Of a stretch of DNA of 64,000 bases, positions 56,644-64,000 are shown piece by piece. Position 1 is the first letter of the stretch. Every line of letters begins with the position of its first letter. Source of the stretch: Ruegeria faecimaris (lineage in GTDB: Bacteria > Pseudomonadota > Alphaproteobacteria > Rhodobacterales > Rhodobacteraceae). The stretch lies in the NCBI RefSeq assembly GCF_900182615.1, contig NZ_FXTE01000001.1, positions 1,178,001 through 1,242,000 of the forward strand. The letters run 5' to 3'. The translations under genes were made by a program, and so were the position numbers. Below the pieces are notes generated by a model. That model saw only the letters and a program-made list of their open reading frames with translations. It was not told the origin of the DNA and did no database searches.

Positions 56644-57057
56644 TTAGCTAATTGGGGCACTTGGGCAGTTAAGACCTTTCTCAGAAATGTCCCTGACCTC
56701 TTGAATTTCTGTCCTGGAGAAACCGACCATTCGCACCATCAACTGGTCTTCATACAAAAACGGCCACCAGCAAACTGGCAGACCATCCTCGTCATCGTCG
56801 TACAGAAAGCAAATCTGCCCATTAGGAGTTGTAATTTTCCCGTACACACAACCCTTGCCCTCCATACGCCAGACCGAGAGAGTCGGGCTCAGGAACTCTT
56901 CGGTGCCGACCAGCATACCGCTGTTATAGACGTGAAACTTTACGGTCTTTCCTTGAACGGCCCCCAGGAAGGCTTCGGGTGTGATACGGGTCTGAGCCTC
57001 TATCGCTGACGGCACAGCTATGACTAGCGCCGCGATCGCGGCCTTACCAGTTGTCAC
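56644..57057 (-). CDS. Secreted hypothetical protein overlapping ftsA
   Basis: A 137-residue protein with a signal peptide (hydrophobic AAIAALVIAVPSA, cleavage after IEA near residue 21). The mature part is small with four cysteines (KGCVYGK, GQICFLYDD, PVCWWPF, LNCPS) and aromatic residues, consistent with a disulphide-bonded periplasmic domain. No family is recognised. Its ATG lies 14 bp inside the 3' end of ftsA, so it is translationally linked to ftsA within the division cluster, where such a gene is not standard. Confidence 0.7.
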   Translation of the reverse strand: MTTGKAAIAALVIAVPSAIEAQTRITPEAFLGAVQGKTVKFHVYNSGMLVGTEEFLSPTLSVWRMEGKGCVYGKITTPNGQICFLYDDDEDGLPVCWWPFLYEDQLMVRMVGFSRTEIQEVRDISEKGLNCPSAPIS

Positions 57058-58381
57058 GGAACCACCGCACAGCGCGCTTGAACGGGCGTGCGGAATAGGT
57101 GTCTACGGGGATTTCAAAATCCCACCATTCATCCTGTGGGTTGGCTGCAAACAGGCTTAACCCCACAACCGAAGAGAACCCCGGCCCTGTGGCCGATTGC
57201 GGCAACCCATGGACCCGCAGCGGGCGACCAAGGCGAACACGCTGCCCCAGAATACGAGAGGCCAACCCGTCCAGCCCCATGATTTGGCTGCCGCCTCCGG
57301 TCAGGACGATCTGCTGACTGGGCATGTGCTCAAAGCCAGCCGCATCCAGCCGTACACGCACTTCTTCCAGGATTTCTTCGACACGTGGACGCATGATACC
57401 TATCAACTCTGCCCGGCTGACAGTACGGCGGTCATGTTCCCAATCGCCGGTATCACCGCCAATGTCGATCAAGTCGCGGTCATCCGCGCCGGTCGCGTGA
57501 ACGCCGCCATTGAATGTCTTGATCCGTTCGGCAACAGACGCCGGAACGCCCAGCCCCATTGAGATGTCACTGGTCACATGATCCCCACCCATGCGCACGC
57601 AATCGGCATAGATCATGTGTTTCTTCATAAATATTGACACGCTCGTGGTGCCACCGCCCATGTCGATACAGGCGGCACCCAGTTCCTGTTCATCCTCAAC
57701 CAGCGCCGAAATACCCGAGACATAGGCCGAATTCGCGATACCGGCCAATTCGAGATCGCAACGCTTGATACAGCGCACGATATTCTGGATTGCAACCGCG
57801 TCCACGGTCAGCATGTGCATATCGACGGCCAGCGATTGCCCCATCTGACCCCTTGGGTCGATCAGGCCCGATCGGTTATCCAGCGCAAAATTCACCGGCT
57901 GAGCATGTAGGACTTCGCGACCCACACCATAGTCGGGCACGTCACAGGCATTCAGAACCCGGCCGACTTCGGCCTCGGTTACCAGCTGACCTTCCAGATC
58001 CACCTGGGCATCCAAACCATAGGACCGCGGGTTTGCCCCTGAGAAACAGGCGATCACATGGTCGACACGGATATCCGCCATTTTCTGCGCGGCTTGAAGC
58101 GCGGTTCGAATGGCGCGCTCAGTCTCCTGCATCGCAGTGACTTCGCCAAATTGCACACCACGGGAACGCGTGGTCGCGGCACCGATCACCCGAAACCCGG
58201 ATTGTCCGGCCAGAGACCCGATGCCACTGTCCTCGTGCAAACGTCCGGCGCCGTCGAACCGCAGCACAAGGCAGGAAATCTTAGAGCTCCCGACATCTAG
58301 AATAGCGACAACGCCGCGTTGCATCGCCTGCCTGCGCATTTGCCGCATGGCCCGTTGGGACTGATAAAGATCGGTCATCAT
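57044..58381 (-). CDS. ftsA: Cell division protein FtsA
   Basis: A 445-residue actin-like protein that tethers FtsZ to the membrane. VAILDVGSSKISCLVLRF near residue 25 is the first phosphate-binding loop, and GAACIDMGGGTTSVSIF near 232 the second. The C-terminus contains basic/hydrophobic residues (RPFKRAVRWFRDNW) that form the amphipathic membrane helix. The start lies 5 bp beyond the ftsQ stop, so the two are coupled. Confidence 0.96.
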   Translation of the reverse strand: MMTDLYQSQRAMRQMRRQAMQRGVVAILDVGSSKISCLVLRFDGAGRLHEDSGIGSLAGQSGFRVIGAATTRSRGVQFGEVTAMQETERAIRTALQAAQKMADIRVDHVIACFSGANPRSYGLDAQVDLEGQLVTEAEVGRVLNACDVPDYGVGREVLHAQPVNFALDNRSGLIDPRGQMGQSLAVDMHMLTVDAVAIQNIVRCIKRCDLELAGIANSAYVSGISALVEDEQELGAACIDMGGGTTSVSIFMKKHMIYADCVRMGGDHVTSDISMGLGVPASVAERIKTFNGGVHATGADDRDLIDIGGDTGDWEHDRRTVSRAELIGIMRPRVEEILEEVRVRLDAAGFEHMPSQQIVLTGGGSQIMGLDGLASRILGQRVRLGRPLRVHGLPQSATGPGFSSVVGLSLFAANPQDEWWDFEIPVDTYSARPFKRAVRWFRDNW

Positions 58382-58386
58382 TGTCG

Positions 58387-59382
58387 TTACTGCCCGCTAC
58401 TCACATCTACTTTTGTATTCCACCAGTCTTCGCTGGCGGCTTTGGTCATTCGGATTGTCGGTCGCTGACCCAGGCGCATATCCACCACGGCCACATCGCG
58501 TTCCAGAAGATCCTGAACCTCGTTCACGGCCAACACGCGTTCCAATGCGCGCACTGGCCGTTCCGTCGGCAACATGATGCGCTGACCGCGATCCAGAACT
58601 AGATCCCAGCGACGTTCGCCAATTCGCACCAGACCGCGCACCCGATTGCCCAGACTGCTGGCTGTGGCCGTCAGTTGCAGCGCTTCGGGTACATAGGAAT
58701 CCGCGCCCTCACCCGCGATCAGTGGCAAATTGGAGTGATCCTGCCGCGATGCGATGATTTCAACATGCGCGCCGGTTTCATCCAGCAATTCGACCCCTCG
58801 GCGGGTACGCCAGACAATGGCGGGCTGCCGTTCGACAACATCCACCTGCAGGATACCTCCTGGACGGATGCGCACAGAGGCTGATTTAACCGGATCCAAT
58901 CCTGTGATCGTTTCGCGCATCTGTTCGACATCCAGGTCCCAGGAACTGATTGGGAAGTCCAGCGGCACCACTTCACGAATGTCTTCCGAAAGGTTGGTTC
59001 CCGCCCCATCAATCGCCATCAGGTTGACCATGAATTCTGGTCGCTGCTGGATCGAGATTTTCACATCATGGACATGAGCCACAATCGCTTCGCGCCGGTC
59101 CTGAGAGCTGAAATACCCGCCAAGCGCTGCACACACAGCGAAGACCGGCAGCCCGTATTTCAGGCCACGGCGAACACCAGGCGTCAACATCCAGCGCTGT
59201 AACCGATAGCTTAGGCGGGACGGCGCCGGATCAAACGCCGATGACTTACGCCCCCAAAGTCGCCGCAGGCGGAACTTGGGTTCTACATTGTTGCGGTCCC
59301 CCGAAGCGAAATCGGCATCCGGACCAGCAAGTGGCTTTGAGCGATGGATAACCGGCGCACGGGTGGCTGTCAGCGGTCGCAT
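58387..59382 (-). CDS. ftsQ: Cell division protein FtsQ
   Basis: A 331-residue bitopic divisome protein: a 70-residue cytosolic tail, one membrane helix (YGLPVFAVCAALGGYF, ~76-91), then a periplasmic POTRA domain (VHDVKISIQQRPEFMVNLM) and the FtsQ domain (VEQMRETITGLDPVKSASV, RPGGILQVDVVERQPA). Start chosen at 59382 with GGAGG 7 bp upstream; this overlaps the end of ddl by 13 bp. Other ATGs lie 7 and 17 codons further upstream. Confidence 0.93.
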   Translation of the reverse strand: MRPLTATRAPVIHRSKPLAGPDADFASGDRNNVEPKFRLRRLWGRKSSAFDPAPSRLSYRLQRWMLTPGVRRGLKYGLPVFAVCAALGGYFSSQDRREAIVAHVHDVKISIQQRPEFMVNLMAIDGAGTNLSEDIREVVPLDFPISSWDLDVEQMRETITGLDPVKSASVRIRPGGILQVDVVERQPAIVWRTRRGVELLDETGAHVEIIASRQDHSNLPLIAGEGADSYVPEALQLTATASSLGNRVRGLVRIGERRWDLVLDRGQRIMLPTERPVRALERVLAVNEVQDLLERDVAVVDMRLGQRPTIRMTKAASEDWWNTKVDVSSGQ

Positions 59383-60290
59383 GATGCGTCCTCCACCATC
59401 CATGCGCAAAGCTGGCCGAAGGTTATCCCGCAATGCGCGCCCTGTTCCGGAGCCAGTGACGTCGGCGTCATTCCCGGCTGGGTGTTGGTTTCCAGAAGGA
59501 ACAAGCCCTCTGCGCCCTTGCTGTCATCCCACCGAAAATCTGTGCGGCTGACGCCTTTGCAACCCAACAGATCATGCGCCTGTTTGGCAAAGCCCATACA
59601 AAGGTCAAAAATGTCCTGCGGGATTTCAGCAGGCAGCACATGCCACGACCCACCCGGCTTGTACTTGGCATCGTAATCGTACCAGCCATCCGTCATGATT
59701 TCTGTCACGGTCAAAGCGCGGTCGCCCATGACTGTGACGGTCAACTCGCGGCCAGCCACATATTGTTCGACCATTACCAGTTCGGGCATGTCGTCTGCCA
59801 GTTTCGGTGGAGTGTTGGCGCCTTCATGCACCAGATAAATGCCGACGCTGGAACCCTCGTTGTTGGGCTTGACCACATAGGGCGGTTCCATCGTGTGACG
59901 CGCGGCAACTTCGGATTTGGCCTCGATCACACTTTCGGCGACTGGCAGACCCGCGATATGGAACGCCGCTTTGCTGCGCTGCTTGTCCATGGCCAACGCC
60001 GAAGCCAGCACACCGGAATGAGTATAGGGAATACGCAACCACTCCAGCAGACCCTGCACGCAGCCATCCTCGCCCCAGCGACCATGCAGAGCGTTGAAGA
60101 CCACATCCGGCTTGATATCCAAAAGGCGCACATAGAGGTCCGGACCCGCGTCCAGTTCGACCACTTCAAAGCCTTCTCCCCTTAGGGCGGCCGCGCATTC
60201 GCGCCCAGAGCTGAGAGACACCTCACGTTCCGCCGAGGGTCCACCCATCAATACCGCCACTTTGGGGTTTGTCCTGCTCGAACTACCCAC
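59370..60290 (-). CDS. ddl: D-alanine--D-alanine ligase
   Basis: A 306-residue ATP-grasp enzyme that makes the D-Ala-D-Ala dipeptide for peptidoglycan. VLMGGPSAEREVSLSSG near residue 13, VVFNALHGRWGEDGCVQG near 60 and LLETNTQPGMTPTSL near 267 are the family's substrate and ATP motifs. Length is normal. It overlaps ftsQ by 13 bp and is preceded by murB with a 104-bp gap. Confidence 0.96.
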   Translation of the reverse strand: MGSSSRTNPKVAVLMGGPSAEREVSLSSGRECAAALRGEGFEVVELDAGPDLYVRLLDIKPDVVFNALHGRWGEDGCVQGLLEWLRIPYTHSGVLASALAMDKQRSKAAFHIAGLPVAESVIEAKSEVAARHTMEPPYVVKPNNEGSSVGIYLVHEGANTPPKLADDMPELVMVEQYVAGRELTVTVMGDRALTVTEIMTDGWYDYDAKYKPGGSWHVLPAEIPQDIFDLCMGFAKQAHDLLGCKGVSRTDFRWDDSKGAEGLFLLETNTQPGMTPTSLAPEQGAHCGITFGQLCAWMVEDASCDR

Positions 60291-60394
60291 GTCGTGCGCC
60301 TCAAATCCTGCGGACCTTATGTGGTGGTCCGTCCTGCTTTATGCCTTTGATCCGTCGCCCTATTTTGCCTGTTTTGGGTCTGACGGTCGGAGCT

Positions 60395-61321
60395 TTAATC
60401 TGTCAGCGGATCACCGACCCGCATGATTTCCCACTCTAGCGTGATGCCGCTTGTTTCGTAAACCTTTTTTCGCACATCTTCGCCCAACCCTTCGAGGTCG
60501 GCAGCGGTGGCAGAGCCGGTGTTGATCAGAAAATTGGAATGCTTGGGGCTCATCTGCGCCCCGCCCCGCATCACGCCCCGCATTCCCGCGTCGTCGATCA
60601 CCTTCCAGGCCTTGAGGTCATGCACATCATCCGCGCGACCGGTTGAGGAAAATCCCGCCGGATTGCGAAAGGTCGAGCCCGCGCTGCGATCTTTGGTCGG
60701 CTGGGTCTCATCCCGCTTTTTCAACTGCGAGTCCATGCGGGCATGCAGTTCATCAGGATCATCTAGGGGGCCTTCGAACGTGGCCGAGATCAGCACCGCA
60801 CCCTCAGGCAGATCCGACTGACGATAGCGAAAATTCAGTTCTTCGGGCGTCAGATCGACGACCTGCCCTTGCCGCGTAATGATCGTCGCCTTGCATAGAA
60901 CATCCGCCGTATAGCTGCCATAACATCCCGCATTCATCCGCACAGCGCCGCCAATCGACCCCGGAATGGTTCGCAAAAACGTCAGGTCCACGCCCGCATC
61001 AGCTGCCTTGCGCGCCACATGCGCATCCAGCGCTGCCGCGCCTGCGGTGACAATGTTGCCCTCAATCGAGATGCCATTAAATCCCCGGCCCAACCGGATC
61101 ACTACGGCGCGCAGCCCACCGTCCCGGACGATCAGGTTTGAGCCGACGCCCATCGGGAAAACCGTGATATCGTCAGGCAAGTCGCGCAGAAACTGCTGCA
61201 GGTCTTCCTGGTCGGCGGGTTGAAAGAGGTAATCCGCCGGTCCTCCGACCCGCAACCAGGTCAGATCATTCAGCGGGCGGTTCTGGGTGAGCTTGCCGCG
61301 TGGCGAGGGAACAGAAGTCAT
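60395..61321 (-). CDS. murB: UDP-N-acetylenolpyruvoylglucosamine reductase
   Basis: A 308-residue FAD/NADPH reductase for UDP-MurNAc formation. [15 protein letters not shown] near residue 72 is the FAD-binding motif, [19 protein letters not shown] near 126 the pyrophosphate loop, and [10 protein letters not shown] near 218 carries the catalytic serine. MTSVPSPRG at 61321 is taken as the start; a TTG ten codons earlier has no better leader. It follows the two small membrane-protein genes. Confidence 0.95.
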   Translation of the reverse strand: MTSVPSPRGKLTQNRPLNDLTWLRVGGPADYLFQPADQEDLQQFLRDLPDDITVFPMGVGSNLIVRDGGLRAVVIRLGRGFNGISIEGNIVTAGAAALDAHVARKAADAGVDLTFLRTIPGSIGGAVRMNAGCYGSYTADVLCKATIITRQGQVVDLTPEELNFRYRQSDLPEGAVLISATFEGPLDDPDELHARMDSQLKKRDETQPTKDRSAGSTFRNPAGFSSTGRADDVHDLKAWKVIDDAGMRGVMRGGAQMSPKHSNFLINTGSATAADLEGLGEDVRKKVYETSGITLEWEIMRVGDPLTD

Positions 61322-61366
61322 GGCCGCTAATTCGCGGATTCGAACCGCCAAAGCAAGCTGTATCCG

Positions 61367-61621
61367 CTATTGCGCGGCACCCAGGATCCGACGCAACCAC
61401 CGTCCCAGATAAATCACGGGCCAACGCAGTACCGAGATCCCAGCAACCAGAACAATCAACCCGATCCACGGACCGTTCTGCAGCGTGACATAGCCAACGA
61501 TAGGAATACCCGCAGCAATCAAGAAATAGGCGCGGGTCCAGTGATTATCCTTGCTGGGGATCATCGCCAGGACATTCGCAACAACTCCCCACAGGGCGGC
61601 AAGGGCAATGGACCAATTCAT
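61367..61621 (-). CDS. DUF2484 family small membrane protein
   Basis: An 84-residue protein with three membrane segments (LAALWGVVANVLAMIPS, FLIAAGIPIVGYVTLQ, LIVLVAGISVLRWPVIY) and a basic end. The SKDNHWTRAYFLIAAGIP motif is the DUF2484 signature found beside murB in Rhodobacterales. Its ATG overlaps the preceding gene by ATGA; the open frame continues 72 codons upstream but within that neighbour. Function unknown; the location in the division and wall cluster suggests a role there. Confidence 0.82.
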   Translation of the reverse strand: MNWSIALAALWGVVANVLAMIPSKDNHWTRAYFLIAAGIPIVGYVTLQNGPWIGLIVLVAGISVLRWPVIYLGRWLRRILGAAQ

Positions 61622-61866
61622 TCGTCGTCCCCTCGGCCTGTCCAACGTTGCCAATAGTGGCGAATTGGGTTTCGGAACATGGATGCAAAAGCCGCAAAGC
61701 CCAGGACCGAAAAGAACCAGCCGAAATCGTAACCCAGCCAGACAATCAGCGCCGGCGCAACGATAACCAACACAATCCCCGGTGGAAATTGCAGGCGCAT
61801 CGGTAGCATGGCCACGATAGTCGATGCTATGACCCACAACCCTGCAAATAATACCGAATACGCCAA
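61618..61866 (-). CDS. Small membrane protein of the dcw cluster, TTG start
   Basis: An 82-residue protein with three membrane segments (VLFAGLWVIASTIVAMLPM, GIVLVIVAPALIVWLG, FSVLGFAAFASMFRNP) and a basic C-terminus, similar in plan to the DUF2484 protein that follows and overlaps it by 4 bp. The likely start is TTG at 61866, with a strong GGAGG 6 bp upstream; a GTG at 61908 is the alternative and would add 14 basic residues. It lies 88 bp downstream of the murC stop. Confidence 0.72.
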   Translation of the reverse strand: MAYSVLFAGLWVIASTIVAMLPMRLQFPPGIVLVIVAPALIVWLGYDFGWFFSVLGFAAFASMFRNPIRHYWQRWTGRGDDE

Positions 61867-61954
61867 ATCTTGCCTCCGAGACCGCTTTTTCTGCGGTTGC
61901 ACGATCACTCTTTAGGGTTGCACCACAAAAGAGTCCATTACGTCACATCGCCTG

Positions 61955-63352
61955 TTATTTCTGCAAGCGCGAAGGCAGGCCATTGGCCCAGGCGCTGATC
62001 GTACCGGCACCAAGGCAGACAACCATGTCTCCGGGGCGGGCCTGTTCACGAACCAGGCGTTCAAGATCGGATTCGTCCATCAAAGCGCGGGCATGTCGAT
62101 GCCCATGCCGGATCAGCCCCTGAACCAGGTCATCGCGGGACGCCCCTTCGATCGGGTCCTCTCCGGCAGCGAAAATATCGGCGATGGCAACAACGTCGGC
62201 GTCATTGAAACAGGTACAGAAATCATCGAACAGATTAGACAAACGCGAATACCTGTGGGGTTGATGGACCGCTATCACTCGGCCTTCGGTGGCCTGGCGT
62301 GCGGCTTTCAGAACCGCTGCGATTTCAACCGGGTGGTGACCGTAATCGTCGATGATCGTGACGCCATCGACCTCACCCACTTTGGTAAAGCGACGATTGA
62401 CGCCACCGAAATGAGCCAACGCTTCGCGGATTTCGGCGGCTTTCATGCCCAGGTGGCGGGCAACAGCGACGGCCGACAATGCGTTCGAGACGTTGTGGTC
62501 GCCGGGCATCGGCAGGGTGCAGCCCTCGATCCTCTTGTCTTCGTATTGCAGGTGAATGTCGAAATGTGCGACGCCGCCCTTATAGGTCAGGTTCTCGGCC
62601 CGCACATCCGCCTGCGCGTTGAAACCATAAGTCCGCACGCGCCGGTCTGTGATGCGACCCACCAGTGTTTGCACTTCGGCGTGGTCGGTGCAGCAGACGG
62701 CAAGCCCGTAAAACGGCAGGTTCGAGACAAATTCGTAGAACCCGTCGCGCAGCTGGTCGAAATCGCCCCAATGCTCCATATGCTCGGGGTCGATATTGGT
62801 GACAATGGCAATGGTCGCAGGCAGACGGTTGAACGAGCCGTCGGATTCGTCCGCCTCGACCACCATCCATTCGCCCTGCCCCATTCGCGCATTCGAGCCA
62901 TAAGCGTGAATGATACCGCCATTGATCACGGTCGGGTCAAATTCCCCTGCCACCATCAGTTCAGCCATCATCGTGGTGGTGGTGGTCTTGCCGTGGGTTC
63001 CGGCAATGGCAATGTTGGATTTCAAGCGCATCAACTCGGCCAGCATATCGGCCCGACGCACCACTGGCAGGCCCCGCGCACGGGCACCGTCCAGCTCCGG
63101 GTTGCCCGGTTTGATCGCGGTCGACACCACAACCACGGCGGCGTTCTCAAGGTTTTCAGCGCTTTGACCGACAAAGATCTCGGCGCCCAGACCAGCAAGG
63201 CGGTCGGTGATTTTCGACGCTTTCAGGTCCGAGCCCTGCACCCGGTAGCCCAGATTCAAAAGCACCTCGGCAATGCCCGACATCCCGATCCCGCCGATAC
63301 CCACGAAATGGATCGGCCCGACATCCTGCGGCAGTTTGGTTGCTGGGGTCAT
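61955..63352 (-). CDS. murC: UDP-N-acetylmuramate--L-alanine ligase
   Basis: A 465-residue Mur ligase adding L-alanine to UDP-MurNAc. [18 protein letters not shown] near residue 14 is the Rossmann loop, [17 protein letters not shown] near 115 the ATP P-loop, and [17 protein letters not shown] near 332 a later catalytic region. It overlaps murG by 4 bp (ATGA). A 483-codon open frame on the opposite strand is an antisense shadow. Confidence 0.96.
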   Translation of the reverse strand: MTPATKLPQDVGPIHFVGIGGIGMSGIAEVLLNLGYRVQGSDLKASKITDRLAGLGAEIFVGQSAENLENAAVVVVSTAIKPGNPELDGARARGLPVVRRADMLAELMRLKSNIAIAGTHGKTTTTTMMAELMVAGEFDPTVINGGIIHAYGSNARMGQGEWMVVEADESDGSFNRLPATIAIVTNIDPEHMEHWGDFDQLRDGFYEFVSNLPFYGLAVCCTDHAEVQTLVGRITDRRVRTYGFNAQADVRAENLTYKGGVAHFDIHLQYEDKRIEGCTLPMPGDHNVSNALSAVAVARHLGMKAAEIREALAHFGGVNRRFTKVGEVDGVTIIDDYGHHPVEIAAVLKAARQATEGRVIAVHQPHRYSRLSNLFDDFCTCFNDADVVAIADIFAAGEDPIEGASRDDLVQGLIRHGHRHARALMDESDLERLVREQARPGDMVVCLGAGTISAWANGLPSRLQK

Positions 63353-64000
63353 GCGGTCTCCTTCTGGGCCAACTGTTCGACCTGGGCGACCAAACGCTCG
63401 GTCGCGTCCGGTGCGCCGGTCGATAAGGCGGCATGGGCCATCTTTTGCGCGGCTTCGGGGTTTGTCAGAACTGCGGTGATTTGCTGTGTCAGCGAAGGAA
63501 CGTCAAGCAGGTTCTCTGGGATCATGATTGCCCCTCCGGCCTGAACCAGCCCGCGTGCATTGGCGGTCTGATGATCGCCCGCTGCGGCGGCATACGGGAT
63601 CAGGATCGAGGGCCGTCCGATGACGGAAATATCCGCAACACTTGACGCACCTGAGCGTGATATCACCAGCTGCGCATCGGACATACGACGGGGCACATCC
63701 TGAAAGAACGGTTTCACTTCGGCACGGATACCGTGGTCGTCATAAAACGCGGAAACACGGGCGCCGTCTTCGTCACGGGCCTGATGTGCGACACGAATAT
63801 GGCGGCGCATCTCATCAGGCAGCGCGGCAATCGCTTCGGGCACAATCTGACTAAGGATGCGCGCACCTTGCGAGCCACCCATCACCAGGATCGACATCGG
63901 GTAATCGCCCGGTGGGATATAGCCCGCCGCAGCCCGGTCCAGCACGGCGGCCCGAACCGGGTTGCCGGTATGTATGCCCTTTGCACCGTCCGGCAGATCA
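63349..64000 (-). CDS. murG: UDP-N-acetylglucosamine--MurNAc-pentapeptide-PP-undecaprenol GlcNAc transferase, C-terminal part
   Basis: The 3' part of murG; the N-terminus lies beyond the window, and the frame stays open to base 64000. The visible 217 residues start [16 protein letters not shown] and contain [30 protein letters not shown] and [21 protein letters not shown], the nucleotide-binding GT-B motifs of MurG. The enzyme makes lipid II at the inner face of the membrane. It overlaps murC by 4 bp. Confidence 0.94.
   Translation of the reverse strand, partial: DLPDGAKGIHTGNPVRAAVLDRAAAGYIPPGDYPMSILVMGGSQGARILSQIVPEAIAALPDEMRRHIRVAHQARDEDGARVSAFYDDHGIRAEVKPFFQDVPRRMSDAQLVISRSGASSVADISVIGRPSILIPYAAAAGDHQTANARGLVQAGGAIMIPENLLDVPSLTQQITAVLTNPEAAQKMAHAALSTGAPDATERLVAQVEQLAQKETA

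Noticed and set aside
62093-63544. 483-codon open frame on the plus strand across murC
   Set aside because: It is antisense to murC and the end of murG; GC-rich third positions keep the opposite frame open. Its translation is His/Arg/Asp-rich and matches nothing, while murC has all family motifs.
1-64000. CRISPR arrays, tRNA, rRNA, insertion sequences and prophage genes
   Set aside because: I looked for short regular repeats, clover-leaf folds and transposase or phage motifs by eye and saw none. The only tandem array is the coding repeat at 37543-38220. A covariance-model scan would be needed to exclude small RNAs.

Overview
The window comes from a GC-rich alphaproteobacterium, almost certainly a marine Rhodobacteraceae (Roseobacter group, Ruegeria-like). 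The inference rests on gene content and order: a murG-murC-two small membrane proteins-murB-ddl-ftsQ-ftsA-ftsZ-lpxC-bamD-recN block, the aerobic cobaltochelatase genes cobS and cobT near bolA and a J-protein gene, long-tailed FtsZ, pntA-pntB, and many small proteins of the type found in roseobacters. No rRNA, tRNA, CRISPR array, transposase or phage gene was seen.

Layout. 1-4.3 kb: end of kdtA (lipid A-Kdo transferase), then on the minus strand an M20 amidohydrolase, an MFS transporter and a DUF3422 membrane protein. 4.4-8.5 kb: a VOC protein, the proton-translocating transhydrogenase pntA-pntB with a textbook terminator, and an ICMT-like membrane methyltransferase. 8.7-14.1 kb: kynureninase, a TetR regulator diverging from a two-subunit, probably exported molybdenum hydroxylase across an array of TGACA half-sites, and a PuuD-like amidotransferase. 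14.3-23.2 kb: glcB with a glcG-like gene, divergent from pepN, followed by two unknown genes and gatB. 23.3-34.1 kb: a DUF4177 protein, a glycosyltransferase, bolA, a J-protein, cobS, cobT, aminopeptidase P and a DUF427 protein; a Hint-domain gene and an unknown glycosyltransferase-like gene are interposed in this stretch. 34.1-39.5 kb: an accessory region with small hypotheticals, a DUF1611 (DgcN-like) and PLP racemase pair, and a secreted protein built of seven two-cysteine repeats. 39.5-48.6 kb: an apparently co-transcribed catabolic and uptake cluster (RpiR regulator, glutamine-synthetase-like ligase, broken ornithine cyclodeaminase, N-formylglutamate amidohydrolase, and a Liv-type ABC transporter with fused permease and ATPase), with a divergent cysteine hydrolase. 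49.1-64 kb, all minus strand: a ClC channel, recN, bamD, lpxC, ftsZ, ftsA, ftsQ, ddl, murB, two tiny membrane proteins, murC and the start-truncated murG.

Most interesting points: the 39.5-48.6 kb operon looks like an intact uptake and breakdown route for an unidentified amide or amino-acid-like compound, yet its cyclodeaminase has lost its NAD-binding core. Its regulator seems to be expressed from a leaderless promoter whose -35/-10 spacer is a palindrome. The TetR/molybdenum hydroxylase intergenic region carries five TGACA half-sites, one pair forming a palindrome over the -35 box. The seven-repeat secreted cysteine protein and the DUF1611-racemase pair are the best candidates for undescribed biology. 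Starts were reassigned where ribosome-binding sites demanded it, notably TTG starts for lpxC and one dcw membrane protein. All family names come from motif recognition; no database search was run.
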